Below are positions 16,675 through 25,764 of a stretch of DNA of 64,000 bases, one piece after another. The DNA lies in the NCBI RefSeq assembly GCF_007990935.1, contig NZ_BJXJ01000011.1, positions 62,001 through 126,000 of the forward strand, in the 5' to 3' direction. This stretch comes from Vibrio sagamiensis NBRC 104589 (GTDB lineage: Bacteria; Pseudomonadota; Gammaproteobacteria; Enterobacterales; Vibrionaceae). The notes below the pieces were generated by a model that made no database searches, was not told the DNA's origin, and worked only from the letters and a program-made list of their open reading frames with translations. Made by a program: the position numbers and the translations under genes. Numbering within the stretch: the stretch's first letter is position 1; each line of letters begins with the position of its first letter.

Positions 16675-17384
16675 AGAAGACAATCATGATTACAGGCTGC
16701 TCTAGAGGCATTGGTTTTGAACTATGTTCATACTTTCTAAGTAAAGGATTTTGTGTTATAGGGACAGCTAGAAAAAAAGAAGATTTAGAAAAATTAAAAA
16801 ACTTGGGTGTAGATGCTTTTCAATATGAAGCTAATAAAGAAGAGTGTATAGAGAACTTAGCTTCTCAAATAAAAGCAAAGTATGATTGTATTGACATTTT
16901 GATTAATAATGTAGGTGTGGCCAAAATTAATTTAATCGAAGAAGTTAACTTTGAAGATTTTAATGAAGTAATGAATGTAAACTTTAAGTCAACGTTCTTT
17001 ATCACATCTAAACTTGCCCACTTGATAAAAAAGTCTAAATATGGACGTATTATTAATATTTCTAGTATATTGTCATCAATGCCTCAAAAAGGTTTTTCTT
17101 GTTACTCTGCTTCAAAAAGTGCAATGGAGTCTTATACCAAATCAGCGGCATTAGAGTTTGCCCTGCATGGTGTGACTGTAAATACAATTGCACCTGGCTT
17201 CGTTGAAACCGAGATGTTAAAAGTCATAGACTCTAAAAATCTGTCTAGGATGAAAAAGTCTATCCCACTTAGGCGTTTTTGTTCTCCCCATGAAATCTCT
17301 TATTTAGTTGAATTTCTTATCTCAGAGCAAGCAGGTTATATTACCGGCACAGTTATTTCCATAAATGGGGGGATGAATCTCTAA
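16671..17384 (+). CDS. FabG-like short-chain dehydrogenase/reductase
   Basis: A 237-residue classical SDR with TGCSRGIG nucleotide-binding loop, DILINNVG, catalytic Ser in INISSILS, YSASK pair and the PGFVETEM segment. The C-terminal INGGMNL is typical of FabG-like reductases acting on 3-oxoacyl thioesters. It overlaps the hotdog gene by four bases and ends nine bases from the end of the convergent autoinducer-domain gene. Together with the hotdog protein it could form a small acyl-processing unit. Substrate unknown. Confidence 0.88.
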   Translation: MKKTIMITGCSRGIGFELCSYFLSKGFCVIGTARKKEDLEKLKNLGVDAFQYEANKEECIENLASQIKAKYDCIDILINNVGVAKINLIEEVNFEDFNEVMNVNFKSTFFITSKLAHLIKKSKYGRIINISSILSSMPQKGFSCYSASKSAMESYTKSAALEFALHGVTVNTIAPGFVETEMLKVIDSKNLSRMKKSIPLRRFCSPHEISYLVEFLISEQAGYITGTVISINGGMNL

Positions 17385-17393
17385 AAATGAACT

Positions 17394-17948
17394 TTAATAG
17401 GTAAAATTCATGCTTTTGGTAATAATTTGAGGTGTATTTGAAAGGATTGATTTTCTGAATGTACTCAGAGCCGAATCTATTATCGCTCTATTGCTTACTG
17501 CCTGAGCACTAAATTTGTGGTTGTCTGCATCACCAGCTAGTACTAGTGACTCTCTGAATTTACCCTGCCTGATAGCTAAGCCTAAACCATGGCCAATATT
17601 ATATGAATGCCTCAAGTCCATTAGGTCTTGTTCTTCACCTTTAAGATGTGGTACTGCATCCCAGAGAGTAAATACAAAGTTTTTCTGACTCTTAATCGCT
17701 TCAAATGCATTTCTATATATTGGACAGACATTTATTAATTTATCTTTAACAAATGCTTTTTGCCAATCATCATTGGATGAAAAGTGTACTTTAAAGTTTT
17801 CAGTTTCAATCATATAAGTTAAGTAAGTGCACTTAAGTTCTTTATTTATCTGTGAGAATAATTGGTCTATGTTGTTATCTTCACCAAGATTTTTTGTGAT
17901 TAGCTTTATATCATTAGATAGTATACTCAAATGTTTTTCCTTATCCAT
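17394..17948 (-). CDS. stand-alone LuxR-type autoinducer-binding domain protein (no HTH)
   Basis: A 184-residue protein that aligns along residues 30-170 with the ligand-binding domain of LuxR/TraR proteins: DDWQKAF (Trp62), the Asp-Pro position replaced by Cys75-Pro76, NFVFTLW (Trp96), GEEQDLMDLRHSYNIGHGLG (Gly122) and RESLVLAGD. The LuxR DNA-binding helix-turn-helix is entirely absent. In acyl-homoserine-lactone receptors the Asp at this place holds the ligand amide, so the Cys hints at another ligand or none. Its start overlaps the upstream XRE gene by 22 bases, which suggests that the two proteins act together. Confidence 0.75.
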   Translation of the reverse strand: MDKEKHLSILSNDIKLITKNLGEDNNIDQLFSQINKELKCTYLTYMIETENFKVHFSSNDDWQKAFVKDKLINVCPIYRNAFEAIKSQKNFVFTLWDAVPHLKGEEQDLMDLRHSYNIGHGLGLAIRQGKFRESLVLAGDADNHKFSAQAVSNRAIIDSALSTFRKSILSNTPQIITKSMNFTY

Positions 17949-18490
17949 ATTATATCGTATATCATCGATATTTTACTTAAATCTAATTTCCTAATAGTAT
18001 CATTTTCTAAAATTATAACAAAGCCCATAAAGATATAACATTTTACTATATGGACTTCTTTATTAACCAATACTAATATTCTGGTCTTGAGGTTTTCTTT
18101 GTTTGAAAAAGATGGCGCTCCACCTAAAAAGTCTCCAATTTCTATAATTCCATCGAATGACTTATTTGCTGATATAATAATACTTAGTGGATTTAGATCT
18201 TGGAAATATTGAGCCTCTTGTAGGCATGAAAAATTTAACCCCATGTGATCTTTCTTCAAAGGAGGAGGACCTTCACCTTCTAATAACCATGGATAACTAA
18301 CTGATATACCAATATCCTTATAGAATTTAGTCAGCTTCTTTAGGTACTCTATACTGATATTTGATTGCCCATTTTCAAAAGTAGATAAGGATGATTGCTT
18401 AATTTCGCCTTTAGACATCATCTCAATTTTTCGTCTACTAAGTCCTGAATATCTTCTCAATTCTTTTAATCTTTCTGCAATTCCATTCAT
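17927..18490 (-). CDS. XRE-type DNA-binding protein partnered with LuxR-like domain
   Basis: A 187-residue protein with an N-terminal XRE/Cro-type helix-turn-helix (about residues 4-60: IAERLKELRRYSGLSRRKIE ... SSLSTFENGQSNISIEYLKKL) and a C-terminal domain of about 110 residues that I cannot name, in part recalling repressor C-terminal domains. It is AT-rich like the genes around it. Two 13-base palindromes at 18558 and 18587, upstream of its start, are likely operators. Its gene overlaps the autoinducer-domain gene, so the receptor and DNA-binding roles of a LuxR protein appear to be split over two proteins (inference). Confidence 0.8.
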   Translation of the reverse strand: MNGIAERLKELRRYSGLSRRKIEMMSKGEIKQSSLSTFENGQSNISIEYLKKLTKFYKDIGISVSYPWLLEGEGPPPLKKDHMGLNFSCLQEAQYFQDLNPLSIIISANKSFDGIIEIGDFLGGAPSFSNKENLKTRILVLVNKEVHIVKCYIFMGFVIILENDTIRKLDLSKISMIYDIIWIRKNI

Positions 18491-18555
18491 GGTGAGATGT
18501 AAGCTTGATTTGAATATTCACATAGTATCAATATTCATAACTTGACGTCTAGAGT

Positions 18556-18572
18556 AAACTCCGATAGAGTTT
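18556..18572. promoter_or_regulatory. candidate operator 1 of the XRE/LuxR-like pair
   Basis: AAACTC-CGATA-GAGTTT is a perfect six-base inverted repeat with a five-base centre. Its core ACTCCGATAGAGT shares ten of 13 bases with the second site 29 bases away. It lies 66 bases upstream of the XRE start codon, where an autoregulatory site is expected. Confidence 0.6.
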
Positions 18573-18586
18573 TTTTGTTTCTTTTG

Positions 18587-18599
18587 ACTCTATTAGAGT
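18587..18599. promoter_or_regulatory. candidate operator 2 of the XRE/LuxR-like pair
   Basis: ACTCT-ATT-AGAGT is a perfect palindrome matching operator 1 in both arms. Shared consensus: ACTCY-RWT-AGAGT. A further half-site TAGAGT lies at about 18550. Spacing of 29 bases between sites would allow cooperative binding of two dimers. Confidence 0.6.
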
Positions 18600-18680
18600 T
18601 AATTTGGCTGGTATATCAATTTAATGTATAAAAACATAATTGTTAATTAACCGCTTTGTTTGTATATATCTTTAAATGTT

Positions 18681-18995
18681 ATGGTTATGAATAATTTAAA
18701 TTTGATAATGTCATACTCTTTCTTTTCAATTGTTTGTGTTTTTAGCATTGGCTTTATCAACTCTGAAATGCAATTCTTTGACTTGTTTTATTACTTTTCT
18801 TTATTTTCAGGTAGTGACTTTTTTGTCATTATTCCGGTATTTCTTCTTTTTTTATTTACTACTTTCTTCCTGTTTTTTATTAAGGTTGATAAAAAATTAC
18901 TGTTAAGTAAGTTGGCTCTTTGGGCTTTACTTGGTGTTTTTTTATTGGGATCTTTGAGAAAGCCGATACAGTCACTCTTATTGGGTTTAATGTAA
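18681..18995 (+). CDS. small hydrophobic membrane protein, about 104 residues
   Basis: A very AT-rich gene encoding three predicted membrane helices (about residues 10-30, 40-65 and 76-98 counting from 18681), rich in Phe and Leu, ending RKPIQSLLLGLM. I do not recognise a family. No good ribosome site precedes 18681 or the next ATG at 18687, so the start is uncertain. It is divergent from the XRE/LuxR-like pair and shares its operator region, so it could be a target of that regulator. The low-complexity composition means it may be spurious. Confidence 0.4.
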   Translation: MVMNNLNLIMSYSFFSIVCVFSIGFINSEMQFFDLFYYFSLFSGSDFFVIIPVFLLFLFTTFFLFFIKVDKKLLLSKLALWALLGVFLLGSLRKPIQSLLLGLM

Positions 18996-19150
18996 ATGGT
19001 TGTATTGGAAGTTGGCTCGATTTTACTTGAGGATTGAGAAAACGAAGAAAGGTTAAGTATTAGGTAGTGCATCCAGTGGCGATTCTTTAGGGCTTGGCTT
19101 CTCACAACAGAAACCAAACCACAAGCACGGCTGTCTTACAACAGATACCG

Positions 19151-19672
19151 CTACCACATCAGATCGTCAGGAACGACAAAGTCTGCATATGGGTCATCTT
19201 CTTCAGGTATACCGACTTCAGGCTCTTTTTGTTCTATAATTATAGTCTCATTACGTTGAGCGATTTTATTCGCGACTGGCCGAGGGATAACAACATAGTT
19301 TTCCTCAACGATAGCGATAGCTAAGATTCCTTTAATCAACTGTTCACGAATCAGGCTATCAACATATAAAGATTTTACCAATGTGCCATGTGTGAAGTTA
19401 TACTTGATATCACCATCGTTCAAATCAATCTTATTATTTTCAATCAATTGATTAATTTGAGCTTGGATTTCTTTGTTCAAGCGATCAATATTTTGTTGCT
19501 CGCTCAACTGCTTATCACGTTCTAATTGCTGACGTTTGTTTTCTTCGACGGCTGCTTTGACTTCTCTTGCTTGAACGCGTGATTTCTTAGAGCCTTTTTT
19601 TGCTTTTTTGAGTTTTTTTTCGTTAACCAAGCCTGCTTTGAGCATTTGTTCTTGGAGGGTTAGTTTTGCCAT
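19151..19672 (-). CDS. yaiL: DUF2058 family protein (YaiL-like)
   Basis: A 173-residue cytoplasmic protein beginning MAKLTLQEQMLKAGLVNEKK followed by a lysine-rich helix (residues about 20-75) and a C-terminal globular part with YNFTHGTLVKSLYV, VIPRPVANKIAQR and an acidic tail. This is the layout of the DUF2058 family (E. coli YaiL). Its molecular role is not established; it has been described as nucleoprotein-associated. Start ATG at 19672. Confidence 0.88.
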   Translation of the reverse strand: MAKLTLQEQMLKAGLVNEKKLKKAKKGSKKSRVQAREVKAAVEENKRQQLERDKQLSEQQNIDRLNKEIQAQINQLIENNKIDLNDGDIKYNFTHGTLVKSLYVDSLIREQLIKGILAIAIVEENYVVIPRPVANKIAQRNETIIIEQKEPEVGIPEEDDPYADFVVPDDLMW

Positions 19673-19766
19673 GATGTATCCAATTCGTACGCAGTTTTAT
19701 GCATTCTAACCACTGTTCGCCCGCAAGAAAAGAGGCAGAGATTGAAATCTGTTCAACAGGTGATGC

Positions 19767-20759
19767 TTAAGTTAAGTATTCGAAATCGTGATCAGCAAGG
19801 GATTGTTCCATCATAGTACAGACGCTTCGACTGATATCATGACGGAGTAACTCCGACTTCAGCTTATTTTGTAGGAGAAGTGCGGTAATATGTTCGATTT
19901 CATACTCAAATCCGCCACCTTGAGCAGGAGTAGATAGGTTAATGTGTTCTCCCTTAAATCGAATATCAATATTGCGCGGGTTCCACCATTTATCATGAAT
20001 GATGATTTCAAGATCTGGGCCTTTGAGGATTGCTTCACGCTTAAGATCTCGGGTTATTGATGCGTTAATCTGGCCTTTGATTATGCCATCAAACTCAAAA
20101 CGTACGTTTTCGTCAACCTGACTTTGGGGATTATCCTTGGTGTAGAACGCTGTAGGCAAGGGGATTGGTTGTTGCACCCACTGACATAGGTCGGCAAACA
20201 ACCACAGGCCATAAACACCTACATCTAAAGTTGCTCCACCGCTTAAATTTGGATCAAAAAGGTGCCAGCTTTGATCGTACGCGTGCCAATTACCGAAAGA
20301 AGCTTCAATGGAGTTGATGATCATCTCTTGTTGTTTGATATATTGCTTCATGGCTTGATAAGCAGGGAAGGTGACTGTTTTCATAGCCTCGGCAAGGAGT
20401 AAGCCTTTTTGTCGAGAGAGCTGTGACATTTCATCCCAATCTTTTACGTTAGTAAACGCGGGCTTTTCAACCAGAACATGTTTACCGTGATTCAAAAATA
20501 ATGACACTAAAGGTTTATGAAATGGATGAATGGTCGCGATGTACACAACATCGATGTTGGTATCTTTGGCCATCGCCTCGTAAGATGAGAAGTAGCGCTG
20601 GCAATGATAATGGTGAGAAAACTGACTGGCTCGATCTTCGTCTCTTGCTGCTACAGCGTAGAGCTCTGCATTTGGGATATATTGAGTTAAATCTTTTGCA
20701 AATCTGTGTGCAATATTACCCAGCCCAGCAATGCCCCAACGGATGATCGACTTTGTCAT
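19767..20759 (-). CDS. Gfo/Idh/MocA family oxidoreductase
   Basis: A 330-residue NAD(P)-dependent oxidoreductase. It has the Rossmann motif GIAGLGNIAHRFAKDL at the N-terminus, VVYIATIHPFHKP and the family signature EKPAFTN. The C-terminal domain includes GGATLDVGVYGLW. Members act on sugars, inositols or trans-dihydrodiols; the substrate here is unknown. The start is the ATG at 20759 with AGGAAT upstream; an extension to 20807 was rejected for lack of homology. It stands alone, with a terminator hairpin upstream that belongs to the next minus-strand gene. Confidence 0.88.
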   Translation of the reverse strand: MTKSIIRWGIAGLGNIAHRFAKDLTQYIPNAELYAVAARDEDRASQFSHHYHCQRYFSSYEAMAKDTNIDVVYIATIHPFHKPLVSLFLNHGKHVLVEKPAFTNVKDWDEMSQLSRQKGLLLAEAMKTVTFPAYQAMKQYIKQQEMIINSIEASFGNWHAYDQSWHLFDPNLSGGATLDVGVYGLWLFADLCQWVQQPIPLPTAFYTKDNPQSQVDENVRFEFDGIIKGQINASITRDLKREAILKGPDLEIIIHDKWWNPRNIDIRFKGEHINLSTPAQGGGFEYEIEHITALLLQNKLKSELLRHDISRSVCTMMEQSLADHDFEYLT

Positions 20760-20845
20760 GGTTATTCCTATTGTATTGATATTACTTAGAGATAAAGTAG
20801 ATTTCATCTGATTATACCCAAATTGCTTGTGGTATCTAAATGATT

Positions 20846-20880
20846 TAAAAAAGTCCGAGAAAGTAGGCTCTCGGACTTTT
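20846..20880 (-). terminator. rho-independent terminator of the metallopeptidase gene
   Basis: AAAAGTCCGAGA ... TCTCGGACTTTT forms a strong GC-containing stem with A and T tracts on both sides. It lies 28 bases after the stop codon of the minus-strand peptidase gene. Confidence 0.85.
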
Positions 20881-20907
20881 AATTAAACTGCTCCTAATCG
20901 AAGGAGA

Positions 20908-23900
20908 TTATCGGTAGTTATAAGTGCCGAACTGACTTGAAAAATACCAGCGTCTTCCATTTGACCAATGCACTTCAGGTGTTTGAGTACAAGCGTGTTC
21001 TCCCTCTTTGAAGCCGACACCGTAAAATCCGTTGGCATTAATAGAGCAAAGTATCATTCCATCCTCAGTAAGCACTTGTTCTCCTGTTTTGGATGGCTGA
21101 TGAAGTGACAGCCAATCGAACTGATTGATTTCCGAGGTCGGATAGATCATAGAGCCATCACTGAGGTGGTAGCTGATTTCAGAGCCAAACGAGCATTGAT
21201 AATTATTAGGTGAAACTTCATCAACGAACCCATACAAGGTTTTAAGGTTACCTTCGATAGTTTGTGTGAAGCGACAGACAGGGACCTGATTTCCGTCTTT
21301 TTTCAGTTTAGCAATCGATATTTTCTCATGATTACTTAATTGTTGATATTGGAAACTTTCGTTGTGAGTAAACCAGCCTTGCGGCATCGTTGAGTTACTC
21401 ATATACCACTTGTCAAAACGATTAGAGTCGCTGTCACTTCGGTGTTCCCTTTTACCAGTTGCTGCAAAGTGGCGATATTGCGCATTCTCATCTTTGTAGA
21501 ATCCATTAAGGTCCTCATCGCTTGATAAATAAGGAATATCCCCCTTACGAATCAAGTACATGCCTAATTCTGTCATCAGAGGTTGGAAACCAAAAGCGCT
21601 GGAAGCAAACCCACTACCATCAACGTATAAAGTTTTACCATCAAAACCATGACCAAATTCATGGGCTAAAACTCCGTAATAACCATAATAATGTTGATAG
21701 AAAAATTGCTCAGCGATGCCAGTGATTGAAGGACTACCAAGGCCATAGTAGTTCTTAATCACCCCAAGGCGTAAAAAGTCACGGTTTAGCATCGCATTAT
21801 AGTAGTGTTCGTAGTCTGCCGGTTTGAAATAACCACCGGGGCCTTCTATACGGCCAGCATTACCGAACATTTCCTCGCCGTTACCGAACATCTCGCTAAA
21901 ATTAAACCAAAATAACTTAAATTCTTCAGACGAAGCCATATACGCAAAGTTTGTTATCATAATCAAGTACTCACGAGCGTGTAAAGGCGTCATTTGGAGC
22001 CAATTACCTGTGTTTGAGGGAGTAGTTTGAATGCTCCAATGAGCCTTGATTTTTTGTATTTTCTGAACAAACTTATCAGTACGAGAACTAAAAGAAGTTT
22101 TAAATAAGTGACCGTATTTATCTTGACCTTGCATAATGGTTCTTAGATCAAACACACCATCTCCATTTTTACTGTTATAACGTCCAACTTCACCAAAAGC
22201 TGAAATCGGTAAAGTAATTTGTGTAAATGGCGGTATTTTGTCTATGTTACCTAGCACAAACCACTTGTTAATACCGTTGAGCTTAGCCTCTACATCAATA
22301 TCGGTAACAGTTTTGGCGTTATAGTTAGTGATTTGTACAGTGTTAGTATCAAAGAACGTTATTTTTATTAACTGATTAATTCGAGTGGAGTGAAGATTTG
22401 GGTTTGTGATTTGTTCAAATGACTCTTCGTTAGTATAAATTTGTTGAGTTGCACTGGGCATAATTTGATCAAAAATGATGGTAGTGTTGTTAACTTGTTC
22501 TCCTGCACTGAACATAACAGAGCCGTCGACAATGTGTGTGTTGATATCAATTTTATCGGCGGAGACGGTGATAAGCTCATTATCATCAAAATGTATGTCT
22601 TGATAATGAGTGACTTGGCGATCATTGATTGCTAAGACCTTGCCTTCTGGTGCAATAAACTCAAAGTTATTTTCAATAAAAGTTGGAATATGATGCCACT
22701 CTAAGCGATTGTCTATATTAACAATAAGGTAATCACCCGATCGATCAATTTTATTTGCTGCCTTGGTTACCGTTTTTTCAGGTTGTAATGTCTCACCCGC
22801 TTGAATTTTACGAATATCATAAATAACGTAATTGTTATTAGAGGTATTAACAAGTAAATAATTGCCTAAAATATGCATCTGTACTAGGCGATGGCTGTAT
22901 TGCCCGGTACCAAAAGCAAGCGAAGCAAAACGGTTCATATGATTAGAGTTCTCTGGTGTTATTTCCGAGCGCTGTATCACGGCGATATTTTCTCTTGCAT
23001 CGGAAACGAAAAGATAGTCACCGTTACCCACGATAGCCTGAGGACGGAACAACCCACTGCCAGTCGAATGGTCGATGCCTATTTGCATAATATGTTGATG
23101 GTTGTTATCGAGATCAAGTACGTCAACTCGGTTAGCTTCCCACGAAACAATAAACAGAAGGTTATCTTCGATGTAAAGTTCATTTAATTGGCGAAAGTTA
23201 TGTGTTTGCCCATCTGAAGTCGTAATAGCATCTAATCGAACAACTTTTTGATGGGTGTTAATATCGTAGACATCGATATAGTTATATTCATTTGGAACGG
23301 AACGAGTGACATAAAGGCGATCTTGATAGCGTTCTACGGCCGTTGCACGGAAACTTTCTTGATCAAGTTGTTCGGGAGTAAGCGTGGTTGGGTTACCAAA
23401 GTAGCGTACAGTGGTATCAAATGAGTTCACTGAACAACTGGAAGTCTCGATGACCACATCAACGACTTCGCCATTTTGTATGCTACCTTCTGGGAAGTAC
23501 TCAATCAGACAGCCGTTACCGTAGTTATAGTTCCCGAAGTACTTGTTCACAAATACGGCACCGCCTTGATAGGAGCTCAATTCCCAATCTGCGCTAAAAA
23601 ATGGGAATAGAGCTTGTATCACAGAGGTATCATTGAAAGAGTGGAAAGGGATGGCAGGATTGTTCTTATTATTCAGTTCATATTGAATGCCACTGAATTC
23701 AATGTAGCGCTTACCATCCTGAATAATAACGTTGTCTTCATCTTCTGCCAGAGCTCTTATTTCTTCCAATCGCTGGTTAACCTGTGAGAGCATTGATTGA
23801 TATTGCTGTTGGAAGTAATCTTGTTCAGAGTTGAGTATTTGAGTTGCATTTGCTTGGTGTGAGTGAGCCAGAGAGGGTAAAGCTAGAGAAGATAGGGCGG

Positions 23901-23937
23901 CGCCAATCACTGCTGCGATGAGGTTCCTTTTTAACAC
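20908..23937 (-). CDS. large secreted zinc metallopeptidase with beta-propeller-like region
   Basis: About 1009 residues. A signal peptide (LIAAVIGAALSSLALPSLAHS) comes first, then a helical stretch, then residues about 170-450 with repeated DNLLFIVS / GDYLFVSD / GNYLLVNT / GDYLIVNI units that look like blades of a beta-propeller. The peptidase part carries HEFGH (about residue 757) and a downstream Glu in MTELGMYL 26 residues after the second His, fitting the gluzincin pattern HExxH-x(8-28)-E known for M60-like peptidases. I chose the GTG at 23937 (AAGGA at good distance, directly before the signal peptide) over the ATG at 23970. The family assignment is tentative. Confidence 0.75.
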   Translation of the reverse strand: MLKRNLIAAVIGAALSSLALPSLAHSHQANATQILNSEQDYFQQQYQSMLSQVNQRLEEIRALAEDEDNVIIQDGKRYIEFSGIQYELNNKNNPAIPFHSFNDTSVIQALFPFFSADWELSSYQGGAVFVNKYFGNYNYGNGCLIEYFPEGSIQNGEVVDVVIETSSCSVNSFDTTVRYFGNPTTLTPEQLDQESFRATAVERYQDRLYVTRSVPNEYNYIDVYDINTHQKVVRLDAITTSDGQTHNFRQLNELYIEDNLLFIVSWEANRVDVLDLDNNHQHIMQIGIDHSTGSGLFRPQAIVGNGDYLFVSDARENIAVIQRSEITPENSNHMNRFASLAFGTGQYSHRLVQMHILGNYLLVNTSNNNYVIYDIRKIQAGETLQPEKTVTKAANKIDRSGDYLIVNIDNRLEWHHIPTFIENNFEFIAPEGKVLAINDRQVTHYQDIHFDDNELITVSADKIDINTHIVDGSVMFSAGEQVNNTTIIFDQIMPSATQQIYTNEESFEQITNPNLHSTRINQLIKITFFDTNTVQITNYNAKTVTDIDVEAKLNGINKWFVLGNIDKIPPFTQITLPISAFGEVGRYNSKNGDGVFDLRTIMQGQDKYGHLFKTSFSSRTDKFVQKIQKIKAHWSIQTTPSNTGNWLQMTPLHAREYLIMITNFAYMASSEEFKLFWFNFSEMFGNGEEMFGNAGRIEGPGGYFKPADYEHYYNAMLNRDFLRLGVIKNYYGLGSPSITGIAEQFFYQHYYGYYGVLAHEFGHGFDGKTLYVDGSGFASSAFGFQPLMTELGMYLIRKGDIPYLSSDEDLNGFYKDENAQYRHFAATGKREHRSDSDSNRFDKWYMSNSTMPQGWFTHNESFQYQQLSNHEKISIAKLKKDGNQVPVCRFTQTIEGNLKTLYGFVDEVSPNNYQCSFGSEISYHLSDGSMIYPTSEINQFDWLSLHQPSKTGEQVLTEDGMILCSINANGFYGVGFKEGEHACTQTPEVHWSNGRRWYFSSQFGTYNYR

Positions 23938-24072
23938 GGTCTTGTCCTTAAGTAATAGAAAGTTTCCCATCTTATACTTGACTCAGTACCTGCTTTAAAA
24001 CGAAAGATTCTTATGCTGAAGATTGATTTTTTTTGTTGAAAAAATAAACCATCGCTCCAAATGACTATAAGG

Positions 24073-24096
24073 CCTATACCCATATATGGGTATAGG
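24073..24096. repeat. perfect 24-base palindrome
   Basis: CCTATACCCATATATGGGTATAGG reads the same on both strands. It lies 35 bases beyond the stop codon of rhlE (minus strand). The ACCC/GGGT core suggests a minimal relative of the dispersed ACCCAAG repeats, but it could also be a transcription stop. No T run follows. Confidence 0.6.
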
Positions 24097-24131
24097 CGCG
24101 ATGGCTGAGTTTTCAGATGTGTTAAAAGTGT

Positions 24132-25556
24132 TTAACTGAGATGACTTGGACGTGGCTTACGGCGCGGCTTTGATGGTGATGACTTTGCAGAAGCTTTCCC
24201 TGTTGAACCATTTGGCTTTTTGATTTTATCGCCCTGTTTTTGCTTAGTTTTGTTGGGTGAGTTTTTTGACTCTCCGTTGAAGCGTCGTTTGGGCTTGTTT
24301 TTTTCAGCCTGTTTCTTTGCTGTAGTTGCTTGCGGCTCATTGCCTTCAGCTTGCGGTGCCTTTGGCTTTTTCGGTTTTTTTGGCTTGATAGGACGAGTAT
24401 CCAATTTCGACTCAGGAACTGGATTGGTTGGAGCATAACCGTCTAATGCTTTTCTTGGCAACAATTGTTGAATCAAACGCTCAATTGCGAAAAGCTCAGG
24501 AGCCTCAAGAGCACAGACTAAAGAAATGGCTTGGCCAACTTCTCCAGCACGACCTGTACGACCAATACGGTGAACATAGTCTTCTGCGACTTTCGGTAAT
24601 TCGAAGTTAACGACTTGTGGTAATTGTGGAATATCGATACCACGTGCTGCGATATCGGTTGCGACTAAAACACGGACTTCACCCGATTTAAAGTCAGCGA
24701 GAGCTTTAGTACGAGCGCCTTGACTCTTATTACCATGAATGGCCGCGGCGGTGATATTTTTTTCAATAAGGAATTTAGCCAAACGGTTTGCGCCGTGTTT
24801 GGTACGCATAAAAACGAGAACTTGTCTCCAGTCACCATCCAGGATTAGCTTGACCAACATGGGGCCTTTTTTCTTCACATCCGCAGGATAGATGCATTGC
24901 TCAACCGTTCGTGCGGTTGAGTTAGCAGGGTTAACCGAAATTTCAACTGGGTTATTGACTAAACCTTTGGCCAGATCTCGGATTTCATTGGAAAACGTAG
25001 CCGAAAAAAGTAGGTTTTGTCGCTTCTTAGGCAATAAATCTAAAATTTTACGAATGTCTCTGATAAAGCCCATATCGAGCATGCGATCGGCTTCATCTAA
25101 AACAAGCACTTCGAGCTGGTCAAACTTGACCGCATTTTGATTATACAGATCCATCAAGCGGCCTGGTGTGGCTACTAGAACATCGGCGCCTTTACGAAGA
25201 CGTTGCATCTGAGGGTTAATTTTAACACCACCAAAGACAACAGTACTGCTCAAAGGCAAATGACGACTGTACATGAAGACATTTTCTTGTACTTGTGCTG
25301 CCAGTTCACGGGTTGGTGTTAAGATTAATGCACGAATATGGTTACTGCGTACGCGAGGTCCGTTGGATAAACGTTCAAGAATAGGTAACGTAAACCCCGC
25401 CGTTTTACCTGTACCGGTCTGTGCTGCCGCCATCACATCTTTCCCTTGTAAAATAGCAGGGATGGCTTGCGCTTGAATAGGAGAAGGTGTGTCGTATCCT
25501 TTTTCCTGTATCGCGTTAAGGATTGGCGTAGATAGACCTAACGAGGTAAAACCCAT
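24132..25556 (-). CDS. rhlE: DEAD-box ATP-dependent RNA helicase RhlE
   Basis: A 474-residue helicase with Q motif SPIQAQAIP, Walker [22 protein letters not shown], the DEAD box, SAT, and HRIGRTGR in the second RecA domain (to about residue 370). The C-terminal 100 residues are lysine- and proline-rich ([11 protein letters not shown]) and disordered, as usual in RhlE proteins that act in ribosome assembly and mRNA decay. The start is the ATG at 25556 (MGFTSLGL, the usual family start). A TTG five codons upstream was rejected. Confidence 0.93.
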   Translation of the reverse strand: MGFTSLGLSTPILNAIQEKGYDTPSPIQAQAIPAILQGKDVMAAAQTGTGKTAGFTLPILERLSNGPRVRSNHIRALILTPTRELAAQVQENVFMYSRHLPLSSTVVFGGVKINPQMQRLRKGADVLVATPGRLMDLYNQNAVKFDQLEVLVLDEADRMLDMGFIRDIRKILDLLPKKRQNLLFSATFSNEIRDLAKGLVNNPVEISVNPANSTARTVEQCIYPADVKKKGPMLVKLILDGDWRQVLVFMRTKHGANRLAKFLIEKNITAAAIHGNKSQGARTKALADFKSGEVRVLVATDIAARGIDIPQLPQVVNFELPKVAEDYVHRIGRTGRAGEVGQAISLVCALEAPELFAIERLIQQLLPRKALDGYAPTNPVPESKLDTRPIKPKKPKKPKAPQAEGNEPQATTAKKQAEKNKPKRRFNGESKNSPNKTKQKQGDKIKKPNGSTGKASAKSSPSKPRRKPRPSHLS

Positions 25557-25764
25557 ATTTATGATTCTCAATTGTCGAATTATATTGGGCTTCGAGGATG
25601 TACTCGAAGCGAAAAGTGCGCCATTCTGAAGCTTTTATGCTCAGGCTTCAACTATTTCTAGCATAGATAAAAAAGTTTGATGGTGTCGACTCAGCGATTT
25701 TGTTGTTCTGGAAGGTTATGCCGCAATAAAATCCGCAATTTGGTGCTTTTAGAGGTGCAGCATA

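Noticed and set aside
24122-24436. Lysine-rich frame overlapping the rhlE tail
   Set aside because: A shadow frame of the repetitive, lysine-rich RhlE C-terminus, without its own ribosome site or family.
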